Notes under the pieces: generated by a model
Seen by the model: the letters and a program-made list of their open reading frames with translations, nothing else
Database searches by the model: none
What the model was told of the DNA's origin: nothing
Shown here: in pieces, positions 43,882 to 53,938 of the stretch
Numbering within the stretch: the stretch's first letter is position 1
How the letters are laid out: the number at the start of each line of letters is the position of its first letter
Position numbers and translations under genes: made by a program
Origin: Miltochrista miniata
Lineage: Eukaryota > Arthropoda > Insecta > Lepidoptera > Erebidae
Assembly (NCBI GenBank): GCA_933228765.1
Contig: CAKOGA010000009.1
Span: 1,054,001-1,118,000 of the forward strand
DNA: 64,000 nucleotides
Reading direction: 5' to 3'

Positions 43882-46586
43882 TCATGGAGGCCGATAGTCC
43901 TCGGCGAAGACACGTCGGCGGAGCCCGGGGCGCCGACTGCGGAACTCGGGTGGGAGAGTTCTCTCCCGCACCCGGCCCGCCGCCTCCTTCGCGAGCATGA
44001 CCTGCTCGCAGAAAGAGGCGGCGCAGTCCCACTTACTCCCGCTGGAGAGCATGGCTCGCACCATGGCCTCAAGCGAGAGAGTGTCCACGCCCAGACCCAC
44101 TACGAGGACCTGTCGCTGTTGTGCCCACGCCGTGCACTCCACCAGCGTGTGGAGCGCCGTGTCATCGCTGCGGTCCTCGCAGTGCTGACATTCGGCCGTG
44201 GTTTCCCGGTGTTTTCGCCACAGATACCTACCGAAGCTACCGTGCCCGGCAAGCATCTGTGTAAACCGGTAGGAGAGAGCACCGTGTCTTCTCTCCAGCC
44301 ACTCGTCCATGACCGGTCTGACGGCCGCGATCGTGGCGAATCCCCCCTTTGGTTGCTCAAGTCGCATCTTCCATGTCTCCAGGGTTTCCTGGTGGAGCAG
44401 GGTCCGCTGGGCCTCGATTTCTCGAGACGCAGGCCTTTGGCCCCGCTCCAGCGCCTCCTTGCGCCATCTGAACAGTGACGCAAGGGCTCTCGCTTCCAGG
44501 TCCCATGGAGGGGTCCCGGCTAGGAGACATGCCGCCTCACCGGAGATCGTGCGGTATCCTCTTATCACCCTGACGGCCATCACTCTCTGCGGGCTCATCA
44601 GTCTAGCCTCATTGCTGGCCGTCAGGGTCTCCGCCCATACGGGAGCCCCGTACAGGGCCATGCTTCGCACGATCCCAAGGTACAGCCTCCTGTAGGGAGC
44701 GTTGGGTCCCCTGATGTTGGGCATCAGCCGCGCGAGTGCGGCCGATGCTCCCCTCAGTTTTGGGACCAAACTTCGGAAATGATGTCCGAAGTTCCACCGG
44801 CCATCGAGTACGAGCCCCAGATACTTCATCGAGGGCTCGATGCCGATGCTGACGCCCCCCACCTGTAGGCTGGATCCCGCAGGTGGCCCCATCCGAGGTC
44901 CGTGGAAGCACAGAGCCTCGGATTTGTGAAGGGCGACCTCAAGACCCAGCCGCCGAATCCGACCCACGACCTGAGCAACCCCTGCCGTGGCCTTAAGTGC
45001 TGCGGCACGGTGCGTTGCTCCCCACGCCGTAACGAGGGTGTCGTCGGCGTAACACGTTACGCCGACCCCTCTGAGCAACGGACCACGCAGCACCCAGTCG
45101 TAACCGATATTCCACAGGAGCGGCCCTAAAACCGATCCCTGTGGAACACCGCACGACACATCTCGCCGACCCGGCCCTAGCCAGCTCGGGTAAGTTATGG
45201 CTCTCTCGGAGAGATAAGCCCCGACAATTCGACGAAGGTAGGGAGGCACTCCATGATAGATAAGCGCCTCCCTGACGCAGCTCCAGGGCAAGGTGTTGAA
45301 TGCGTTGGCGATGTCGAGAGACACCGCCACCACCACCTCACCCTGTGAAACTGCTTCCTCCGTCAGGCCTCTAATGCGCATGATCGCGTCCACGGTGGAG
45401 CGTCCCTGACGGAAGCCAAACTGGCTATCCGCCAGATCAGGCCCCACGTGTGTGAGGTGCCCGACGAGGCGTTGTGCAATAATGCGCTCAAAGAGCTTGC
45501 ACACCTCGTCGAGCAACACGATCGGCCGGTACCCTGATGGGGAATTTGCCGGCCGCCCCGCCTTTCGAATCAAGACCAGTTTCCCGGTCTTCCAGACCTT
45601 GGGAAACTGGCCTTTCTCGAGGCATGCGCTAAAGAGACCAATTAGTCGAGGCCCAAGCTCTTCGAGAGCCAGGACCCACGCTCGGCCTGGAATGCCGTCG
45701 GGTCCAGGGGCGGTGTTTCTGCGGGATTTAAGCCGCAGTACAGCCGCCCCTAACTCACCCTCGGTGACTACGGGCACGTCGTTCTCGCTGCCTACCGCGT
45801 TGGGCGCCTGAGACGGAGCTATGCGCGGAGAAACATGTTCCTCCGCTCTCGACGGGAACAAGGAGTCCAGGACCTCCTCCAGCCGCTCCGGCTGGAGACT
45901 CTGAGTCAGTGGGGGCGCCTTAGGGCGTAATTTGCCCCTTACCGTAAGGTACGGGCGCCCCCACGGGTTCCGCTCCAGAGTCTCCATCAGCTCATCGCGG
46001 CCCAGCTTTTTGGACCGCTTGATGGCCGTCTGGAGGGCCCTTTTGGCCTCCCTGTACCCATCGTAGAGCTCCCTCTCTCGGGCTGCCGCATCTTCTGGGC
46101 GGCGACGCCTCCGGCGGAACCTGGTGTACCGGCGGCGCGCGGTAACGCACTCCGCGCGCAACTGCGCGATTTCCGGCGTCCACCAGTACACCTGTTTCCT
46201 CGCCGGTCTGGGCCTAGCCCTGGGCATCGCCGCATCGCAGATGTGCGACATCGCTCTCCCGAACCACTCCACCTCGGTATCAACATCGGCAGGCCTGTCC
46301 GCTGACGGAATCCAGGCCTGCACGATGGCCGCCTCCAGGAGAGCCTCCCGATCAAGGCGATGAAGTGCCCAACGCGGTTCCGGGGGATTCGCAATTGCTG
46401 GCGGCAGGTTTGGTGAAGGGGAGACGTCGAACCGAATATATCGGTGATCTGACAACGTCTCCTCCTCCTCCACCACGCGCCATCCCTGGACACGGCGGGC
46501 GAGCTCAGGGGTCGCAAACGAGACGTCTATGACCGAGCTGAGCCCCCGCCGCGTCCAGGTTGCGACATTCCCCCGGTTCAGGATGA
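43882..46586 (-). pseudogene. R1-clade ORF2, copy 4, N-terminally truncated
   Basis: Open from ILNRGNVATW at the truncation point to the stop at 43882. It lacks about 153 residues of the endonuclease (the AEPYW and GDFNAW motifs), but retains SDHRYIRF, the full reverse transcriptase with CYADDTLV, and the C-terminal zinc knuckle. No frameshift was seen. It belongs to the same sequence subgroup as copies 5 and 6 (GVSIGIEPS; copies 2 and 3 have GVNIGIEPS). Confidence 0.85.
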
Positions 46587-47391
46587 GAGAAACGCTCCCT
46601 ACAGGTAGACTTTCTGTATGTACTTATAGGGCCCAAAAATGACAAAAACGCTAATAAGTCGAGAACCACTTGCCTCAGATAGGCGATTTATGTATCAATG
46701 GATAGGTGGCGCGACGGCGCACAAGCGTAGCCAAGAAAATGCTGTAGTTCTATATAGGAAACACAAAAATTTTGAGGGAAAAGCAAATTTGGATGATTTT
46801 TACTGCACTAATAGGGGTCTGGTGATATGGATTTGGGTTTTATCAGTACCAAATCGGCTCCGCCAGCTGCGTATAGCGACGGCGCACGCCTTGATATATG
46901 ATAAGCTATTACCTCTAATAGAAAATTTTGAAAAAGACTTGAACTTATGTGTATTTTTAGCTGAAAATTACTATTTTTAACTGTATGACTGTCTGTTTTA
47001 TAATGAAATTTTGTTTCAGAGCCACAAATGCGGTACCGTACGACGCAGGAAGACCACTCTCACAATTGCAGATGAAAATATACGCAGGTTTTTAAAGTAT
47101 GGCTGAGAAATAACAACCGACTGACTGCGAGACCCTTAAAAACGAAAAATCAACGAAAAAACGGTTAAAAAACCAAAATTTGAACTAGAAATTCTCAAAA
47201 CAACTATACTATCGTGTAGGGCTCGATAAGACGAAGCGATCGATGTATATAAACCGCTATAAGCAAGCAAGATTCACTAATAATAAAAACAACGAAATCG
47301 AATGTACGGAGAAACGCTCCCTACAGGTAGACTTTCTGTATGTACTTATAGGGCCCAAAAATGACAAAAACGCTAATAAGTCGAGAACCAC
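46587..47391 (+). repeat. 723-bp tandem repeat, block S4 (1.1 units)
   Basis: The first unit is 46587-47308 (722 bp, one base lost near 47298). The next begins at 47309 with an uninterrupted target site (TACGGAGAAACGCTCCC then TACAGG) and is broken after 83 bp at GAGAACCAC, where copy 5 is inserted. The 113-codon frame at 46639-46980 is intact. Confidence 0.85.
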
Positions 47392-47732
47392 TTTTTTTTT
47401 TTTTTTTTTTTTTAACGTGAGGGAATATCCTCTTAGGATGCTATGCCGGACTCTTACCGACTAAAAAACCTCACGTACCGCCCAACAGCCTATGGTTGAG
47501 AGCCCCGGGTAAGCCCTCAGGAAGGATGTCCCGTGACTCCCAACAGACCTACGGCCGCCAATGCGGCCTCGCCCAGGGGGTGGTTCGGGTGCAATCCCGC
47601 GTCTATGGGGGATTTCGGGTGTGACCCCGCTTCTAAGGGGGGGGCGTGCGTGAGTGCTCACGTCACGCTGCCGTCATGGGCCTGCTTCTGTAAGGACGGT
47701 GAGCGGCCCTCTCACCGTCCTCAGACCCCCGG

Positions 47733-50700
47733 TCATGGTGGCCGATAGTCCTCGGCGAAGACACGTCGGCGGCGCCCAGGGCGCCGACTGCGGAACTCGG
47801 GTGGAAGAGTTCTCTCCCGCACCCGGCCCGCCGCCTCCTTCGCGAGCATGACCTGCTCGCAGAAAGAGGCGGCGCAGTCCCACTTACTCCCGCTGGAGAG
47901 CATGGCTCGCACCATGGCCTCAAGCGAGAGAGTGTCCACGCCCAGACCCACTACGAGGACCTGTCGCTGTTGTGCCCACGCCGTGCACTCCACCAGCGTG
48001 TGGAGCGCTGTGTCATCGCTGCGGTCCTCGCAGTGCTGACATTCGGCCGTGGTTTCCCGGTGTTTTCGCCACAGATACCTACCGAAGCTACCGTGCCCGG
48101 CAAGCATCTGTGTCAACCGGTAGGAGAGAGCCCCGTGTCTTCTCTCCAGCCACTCGTCCATGACCGGTCTGACGGCCGCGATTGTGGCGAATCCCCCCAT
48201 TGGTTGCTCAAGTCGCATCTTCCATGTCTCCAGGGTTTCCTGGTGTAGCAGGGTCCGCTGGGCCTCGATTTCTCGAGACGCAGGCCTTTGGCCCCGCTCC
48301 AGCGCCTCCTTGCGCCATCTGAACAGTGACGCAAGGGCTCTCGCTTCCAGGTCCCATGGAGGGGTCCCGGCTAGGAGACATGCCGCCTCACCGGAGACCG
48401 TGCGGTATCCTCTTATCACCCTGACGGCCATCACTCTCTGCGGGCTCATCAGTCTAGCCACATTGCTGGCCGTCAGGGTCTCCGCCCATACGGGAGCCCC
48501 GTACAGGGCCATGCTTCGCACGATCCCAAGGTACAGTCTCCTGTAGGGAGCGTTGGGACCCCTGATGTTGGGCATCAGCCGCGCGAGTGCGGCCGATGCT
48601 CCTCTCAGTTTTGGGACCAAACTTCGGAAATGATGTCCGAAGTTCCACCGGCCATCGAGTACGAGCCCCAGATACTTCATCGAGGGCTCGATGCCGATGC
48701 TGACGCCCCCCACCTGTAGGCTGGATCCCGCAGGTGGCCCCATCCGAGGTCCGTGGAAGCACAGAGCCTCGGATTTGTGAAGGGCGACCTCAAGACCCAG
48801 CCGCCGAATCCGAACCACGACCTGAGCAACCCCTGCCGTGGCCTTAAGTGCTGCGGCACGGTGCGTTGCTCCCCGCGCCGTAACGAGGGTGTCGTCGGCG
48901 TAACATGTTACGCCGACCCCTCTGAGCAACGGACCACGCAGCACCCAGTCGTAAGCGATGTTCCACAGGAGCGGCCCTAAAATCGATCCCTGTGGAACAC
49001 CGCACGACACATCTCGCCGACCCGGCCCTAGCCAGCTCGGGTAAGTTATGGCTCTCTCGGAGAGATAAGCCCCGACAATTCGACGGAGGTAGGGAGGCAC
49101 TCCATGATAGATAAGCGCCTCCCTGACGCAGCTCCAGGGCAAGGTGTTGAATGCGTTGGCGATGTCGAGAGACACCTCCGTCCTCCGTGCTTCCTCCGTC
49201 AGGCCTCTAATGCGCATGATCGCGTCCACGGTGGAGCGTCCCTGACGGAAGCCAAACTGGCTATCCGCCAGATCAGGCCCCACGCGTGTGAGGTGCCCGA
49301 CGAGGCGTTGTGCAATAATGCGCTCAAAGAGCTTGCACACCTCGTCGAGCAACACGATCGGCCGGTACCCTGATGGGGAATTTGCCGGCCGCCCCGCCTT
49401 TCGAATCAAGACCAGTTTCCCTGTCTTCCAGACCTTGGGAAACTGGCCTTTCTCGAGGCATGCGCTAAAGAGCCCAATTAGTCGAGGCCCAAGCTCTTCG
49501 AGAGCCAGGACCCACGCTCGGCCTGGAATGCCGTCGGGTCCAGGGGCGGTGTTTCTGCGGGATTTAAGCCGCAGTACAGCCGCCCCTAACTCACCCTCGG
49601 TGACTACGGGCACGTCGTTCTCACTGCCTTCCGCGTTGGGCGCCTGAGACGAAGCCATGCGCGGAGAAATGTGTTCCTCCGCTCTCGATGGGAACAAGGA
49701 GTCCAGGACCTCCTCCAGCCGCTCCGGCTGGAGACTCTGAGTCAGTGGGGGCGCCTTAGGGCGTAATTTGCCCCTTACCATAAGGTACGGGCGCCCCCAC
49801 GGGTTCCGCTGCAGAGTCTCCATCAGCTCATCGCGGCCCAACTTTTTGGACCGCTTGATGGCCGTCTGGAGGGCCCTCTTGGCTTCCTTGTACCCATCAT
49901 AAAGCTCCGTCTCTCGGGCTGCCGCATCGTCTGGGCGGCGACGCCTCCGGCGGAATCTGGTGTACCGGCGGCGCGCGGTAACGCACTCCGCGCGCAACTG
50001 CGCGATTTCCGGCGTCCACCAGTACACCTGCTTCCTCGCCGGTCTGGGCCTAGCCCTGGGCATCGCCGCATCGCAGATGTGCGACATGGCTCTCCCGAAC
50101 CACTCCACTTCGGCATCAACATCGGCAGGCCCGTCCGCTGTCGGAATCCAGGCCTGCACGATGGCCGCCTCCAGGAGAGCCTCCCGATCCAGGCGTTGGA
50201 GTGCCCAACGCGGTTCTGGGGGATTCGCGATTGTTGGCGGCAGGTTAGGTGGAGGGGAGACGTCGAACCGAATATATCGGTGATCTGACGACGTCTCCTC
50301 CTCCTCCACCACGCGCCATCCCTGGACACGGCGGGCGAGCTCAGGGGTCGCAAACGAAACGTCTATGACCGAGCTGAGCCCCCGCCGCGTCCAGGTTGCG
50401 ACATTCCCCCGGTTCAGGATGACTAGGCCACGTGTAGTGACCCAGTCCTCCAGTATCCTCCCCCTGCCTCTGGTTTCCCGGGAGCCCCAAGCCTGCGACC
50501 AGGCATTGAAGTCTCCCAGGACCAGGACAGGGCGAGGCCGGCATGCAGCGAGAACGACGTCCAGCTCAGGGAGCCATAGCTCAAACTGATGCTGGTCGAG
50601 GCTCGGCGAGACGTAAACGGCCACGACAGCCACACCCTCATATTCCGCCGCGACGCAACCCGGGCCCCTAGCAATAAGCGATAGGCGCGAGTCGTCCGCG

Positions 50701-50882
50701 CCGGTCCCCCCAAAGATGGTCGCCATGCCGTCCAGATCCACCGGGCTTTCCGGGTGAACCCAGTACGGCTCAGCGACTACAACAATATTAATAGACCACT
50801 GCCTGATGCTCTGGTACAGAAGGTCCTGAGCACCAGTGCAGTGGTTCAGATTCACCTGCAGGATGCGGATATTGGTGTCCAT
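47733..50882 (-). CDS. R1-clade ORF2, copy 5 (1049 aa, altered before RT motif A)
   Basis: Uninterrupted from the TAATG ATG to the stop at 47733. Endonuclease, reverse transcriptase and C-terminal zinc knuckle are all present. Compared with copies 3, 4 and 6, the segment before motif A is rearranged: VSQGEVVVAV is replaced by a shorter RRTEV-type segment at about 49173-49190, a net loss of five residues. That strand packs under the catalytic aspartate of SLDIANAF, so activity may be reduced. Confidence 0.85.
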   Translation of the reverse strand: MDTNIRILQVNLNHCTGAQDLLYQSIRQWSINIVVVAEPYWVHPESPVDLDGMATIFGGTGADDSRLSLIARGPGCVAAEYEGVAVVAVYVSPSLDQHQFELWLPELDVVLAACRPRPVLVLGDFNAWSQAWGSRETRGRGRILEDWVTTRGLVILNRGNVATWTRRGLSSVIDVSFATPELARRVQGWRVVEEEETSSDHRYIRFDVSPPPNLPPTIANPPEPRWALQRLDREALLEAAIVQAWIPTADGPADVDAEVEWFGRAMSHICDAAMPRARPRPARKQVYWWTPEIAQLRAECVTARRRYTRFRRRRRRPDDAAARETELYDGYKEAKRALQTAIKRSKKLGRDELMETLQRNPWGRPYLMVRGKLRPKAPPLTQSLQPERLEEVLDSLFPSRAEEHISPRMASSQAPNAEGSENDVPVVTEGELGAAVLRLKSRRNTAPGPDGIPGRAWVLALEELGPRLIGLFSACLEKGQFPKVWKTGKLVLIRKAGRPANSPSGYRPIVLLDEVCKLFERIIAQRLVGHLTRVGPDLADSQFGFRQGRSTVDAIMRIRGLTEEARRTEVSLDIANAFNTLPWSCVREALIYHGVPPYLRRIVGAYLSERAITYPSWLGPGRRDVSCGVPQGSILGPLLWNIAYDWVLRGPLLRGVGVTCYADDTLVTARGATHRAAALKATAGVAQVVVRIRRLGLEVALHKSEALCFHGPRMGPPAGSSLQVGGVSIGIEPSMKYLGLVLDGRWNFGHHFRSLVPKLRGASAALARLMPNIRGPNAPYRRLYLGIVRSMALYGAPVWAETLTASNVARLMSPQRVMAVRVIRGYRTVSGEAACLLAGTPPWDLEARALASLFRWRKEALERGQRPASREIEAQRTLLHQETLETWKMRLEQPMGGFATIAAVRPVMDEWLERRHGALSYRLTQMLAGHGSFGRYLWRKHRETTAECQHCEDRSDDTALHTLVECTAWAQQRQVLVVGLGVDTLSLEAMVRAMLSSGSKWDCAASFCEQVMLAKEAAGRVRERTLPPEFRSRRPGRRRRVFAEDYRPP

Positions 50883-52833
50883 TAATGGACGTCCATATCC
50901 GCACCCTGCCGCGAACGTGCACCCACACCCTCACCCCTCCGTGCGGACGGACGAGGCTTCGGCCTTGAGGCAGCGCAGGTCTTACTGCCCGCCCGGTGGT
51001 TTGCCTCCTTGCCCTCCGCCACGCATTTAAAACAGCGTGGCGGAGCGTCACAGGCAAGGGCCGTGTGACCGGGCTGACTACAGCGGAAGCACCGATCGCC
51101 CACGGTGACTTCCGCCGTACACTGCACTCCTACATGCCCCACGACCAGGCACCTATAGCACCTGTCTTCGCGGGGCTGCAGGAGATGCACCTGCGCCCTC
51201 AGGAAGCCTCCAATAAGGAGGCTCCGTCCGTCCGCCACTTTCCGGGCCGCCGCGACGGGACAGCTCACGACCGCCGACCCGTGACCAGTGGGACCAAAGC
51301 GGATTTCGCCTGACCCCACCTGATCACGGGGGCAGCCACTCGCCTCCACGACGGCGGAGATTATCTCCTCCGTCGTGGCCGCGTCATCCAGACCCGAAAT
51401 GCGCAGACTAGCGCATTTGTTGGGTCTGGTGACGCGGACGTCACCCTTGTCCAGCGACTCCCGCAGCTTTGCCGCTAAGGCATCCGCTTTGGGGCCGCTG
51501 GTGGCGCCGGAGACCTCGAGGAGGCGCGCTCCGGTGCGCGTCACCTTGCACCGGAGCCCCCCCTCAATCTCGAGGGCCTTGAGGTCTACTGAGGCTTTCG
51601 CCTGCCTCAGGACCTCGGCGTACCCCACGCCCTTCGCCTTGCCTTCTGTCGTCACCGTAATGACGACGGCAGTGGAGCGAGGAGCGCAGAGCCTCTTCGG
51701 CGCCTTCGCCGCGGCGGCCTTTGCCGCTTTTGCGGCGACCTTTGCCGCCTTCTTGGCGGCCTTCGCAGCCTTTTTGGCGGCCTTAGCCGCCTTCTTTGCT
51801 CCTGCCACCTCCCAGATCCCCTCTCTAGAGGGAGTCTGGGGTGCGGCGGGAGCGCTGGCTGTGCTGGTGGAGGCGGGTTGCCACCTCCACCAGGTGCCGT
51901 CTTCTTGGGGGCGGAGGCCTTCCGCTGGAGACCGGGAGCCCCACTGGGTGCAGCCGTCGTCGCGTACGACGCGACGGCGGGTGCCGCCAGCGGCGGGCGG
52001 TATGCCCGGTCCTCGAGAACGCCGAGGCGGCGCTCGATGGTCTCCAGCAGTTGGACCATCGTCGGGGTCGCCTTAGGTGCCCGGGGAGCGGGGGTTTTAA
52101 CACCCCGAGCCTCCCCGGCCCCCTGGACGAGCTGCGTAAGCTTGCCGATTTCCTCCCGCATCAGCTCTTGCTGCTTGCGGGAGTCGGCAAGCTCCTTCTC
52201 CAGGCTCGCAACCCGAGCCCGGAGCTTCCCCTCCTCGCTGGAGACGCTCCTCTCAAGGAGCTCCTCCAGCGCCTTCGTTGCCCCTGTGACGGCTTCCGTC
52301 ACTATTTTCTTCTTGCCCGCAACATTCTTGGCGCCCTTTACGGCGCCAGTGATGCGGGCAAAAGCCGCCATTATTTCCTTCGCCGCCGGCACCTCCGTGA
52401 CCCTCCCGCTTGGCAGCGGGGGCACAATCGCCGGCGGCTCTGCCACCCTCCCTCTCGCTCTGTAGAGGTCGGCTTTCCGACCTCTACCCGCGGTGGTAGC
52501 AGCTACCTTCCTAGGACGGCTACCTTCCTCCTCGCTGCTGGAAGATTCGGACCCAGGCCGACGGAACAGGCTTTTGCCTGGTCCGCTTGACCTAGGTCGC
52601 TTCCGCCTCGCTTCTTCGGCATGGAGACCGAGGGTATCCTCGGTCTCGGTACCCATATCAACTGCCGACTCCATCTCGGAGCCGGCACGGGTTGACGCGA
52701 CCTCCGCGTCACTGGGGGTGGTTTTGAGGCACACCCCTGGGCCTGAACTATGGTGACCCCTCCCATATACCACCTGGGATGAACCCTGGCGGGGGTCGAC
52801 ATGCCGAGACATGCCAAGCGATTCCCCGGACAC
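50882..52833 (-). pseudogene. R1-clade ORF1, copy 5 (frameshifted)
   Basis: One G is missing at about 51878 (GGCGGGTTGCC; the other copies have GGCGGGGTTGCC), separating the N-terminal half (52833 to about 51880) from the Lys/Ala tract, RNA-binding domain and three zinc knuckles (about 51875 to 50882). Both halves are otherwise like copies 2 and 3. Confidence 0.85.
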
Positions 52834-52865
52834 TGTCTGGGTGCGCTCCTGGGTAGTTACATTCG

Positions 52866-53601
52866 GAGAAACGCTCCCTACAGGTAGACTTTCTGTATGT
52901 ACTTATAGGGCCCAAAAATGACAAAAACGCTAATAAGTCGAGAACCACTTGCCTCAGATAGGCGATTTATGTATCAATGGATAGGTGGCGCGACGGCGCA
53001 CAAGCGTAGCCAAGAAAATGCTGTAGTTCTATATAGGAAACACAAAAATTTTGAGGGAAAAGCAAATTTGGATGATTTTTACTGCACTAATAGGGGTCTG
53101 GTGATATGGATTTGGGTTTTATCAGTACCAAATCGGCTCCGCCAGCTGCGTATAGCGACGGCGCACGCCTTGATATATGATAAGCTATTACCTCTGATAG
53201 AAAATTTTGAAAAAGACTTGAATTTATATGTATTTTTTGCTGAAAATTACTATTTTTAACTGTATGACTGTCTGTTTTATAATGAAATTTTGTTTCAGAG
53301 CCACAAATGCGGTACCGTACGACGCAGGAAGACCACTCTCACAATTGCAGATGAAAATATACGCAGGTTTTTAAAGTATGGCTGAGAAATAACAACCGAC
53401 TGACTGCGAGACCCTTAAAAACGAAAAATCAACGAAAAAACTGTTAAAAAACCAAAATTTGAACTAGAAATTCTCAAAACAACTATACTATCGTGTAGGG
53501 CTCGATTAGACGAAGCGATCGATGTATATAAACCGCTATAAGCAAGCAAGATTCACTAATAATAAAAACAACGAAATACGAATGTACGGAGAAACGCTCC
53601 C
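52866..53601 (+). repeat. 723-bp tandem repeat, block S5 (one unit plus target)
   Basis: One complete unit from 52866 to 53588 and the next GAGAAACGCTCCC at 53589-53601, where copy 6 is inserted. The 113-codon frame is intact at 52918-53259. TATATAAA is present near 53526. Confidence 0.85.
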
Positions 53602-53938
53602 TTTTTTTTTTTTTTTGTTTAACGTGAGGGAAAATCCTCTTAGGATGCTATGCCGGACTCCTACCGACTAAAAAACCTCACGCCACGCCTAACAGCCTAT
53701 GGTTGAGAGCCCCGGGTAAGCCCTCAGGAAGGATGTCCCGTGACTCCCAACAGACCTACGGCCGCCGCCGCGGCCTCGCCCAGGGGGTGGTTCGGGTGCA
53801 ATCCCGCGTCTATGGGGGTTTCGGGTGTGACCCCGCTTCTAAGGGGGGGCGTGCGTGAGTTGCTCACGTCACGCTGCCGTCATGGGCCTGCTTCTGTAAG
53901 GACGGTGAGCGGCCCTCTTACCGTCCTCAGACCCCCGG

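Larger units (their letters stand above)
43546..46586 (-). mobile_element. R1-clade element, copy 4 (5'-truncated)
   Basis: A classical 5'-truncated insertion. Poly-A tail of 18 (T on the plus strand, 43546-43563), a 3' UTR of about 318 bp, and ORF2 from about residue 154 onward. Flanks carry the target duplication: (G)GAGAAACGCTCCC at 43532-43545 and GAGAAACGCTCCC at 46587-46599. It shows that truncated as well as full-length copies use the same site. Confidence 0.9.
47392..52865 (-). mobile_element. R1-clade element, copy 5 (full length, 5.47 kb)
   Basis: The only copy with both ends: poly-A of about 22 (47392-47413), 3' UTR, ORF2, ORF1 and the standard 5' junction at 52865/52866. The 3' junction is displaced: it lies after GAGAACCAC, 70 bp downstream of the usual GCTCCC. 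Satellite bases 47309-47391 are therefore repeated at 52866-52948, an 83-bp target duplication in place of 14. ORF1 carries a frameshift and ORF2 a small altered patch, so this copy is probably not autonomous. Confidence 0.9.
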
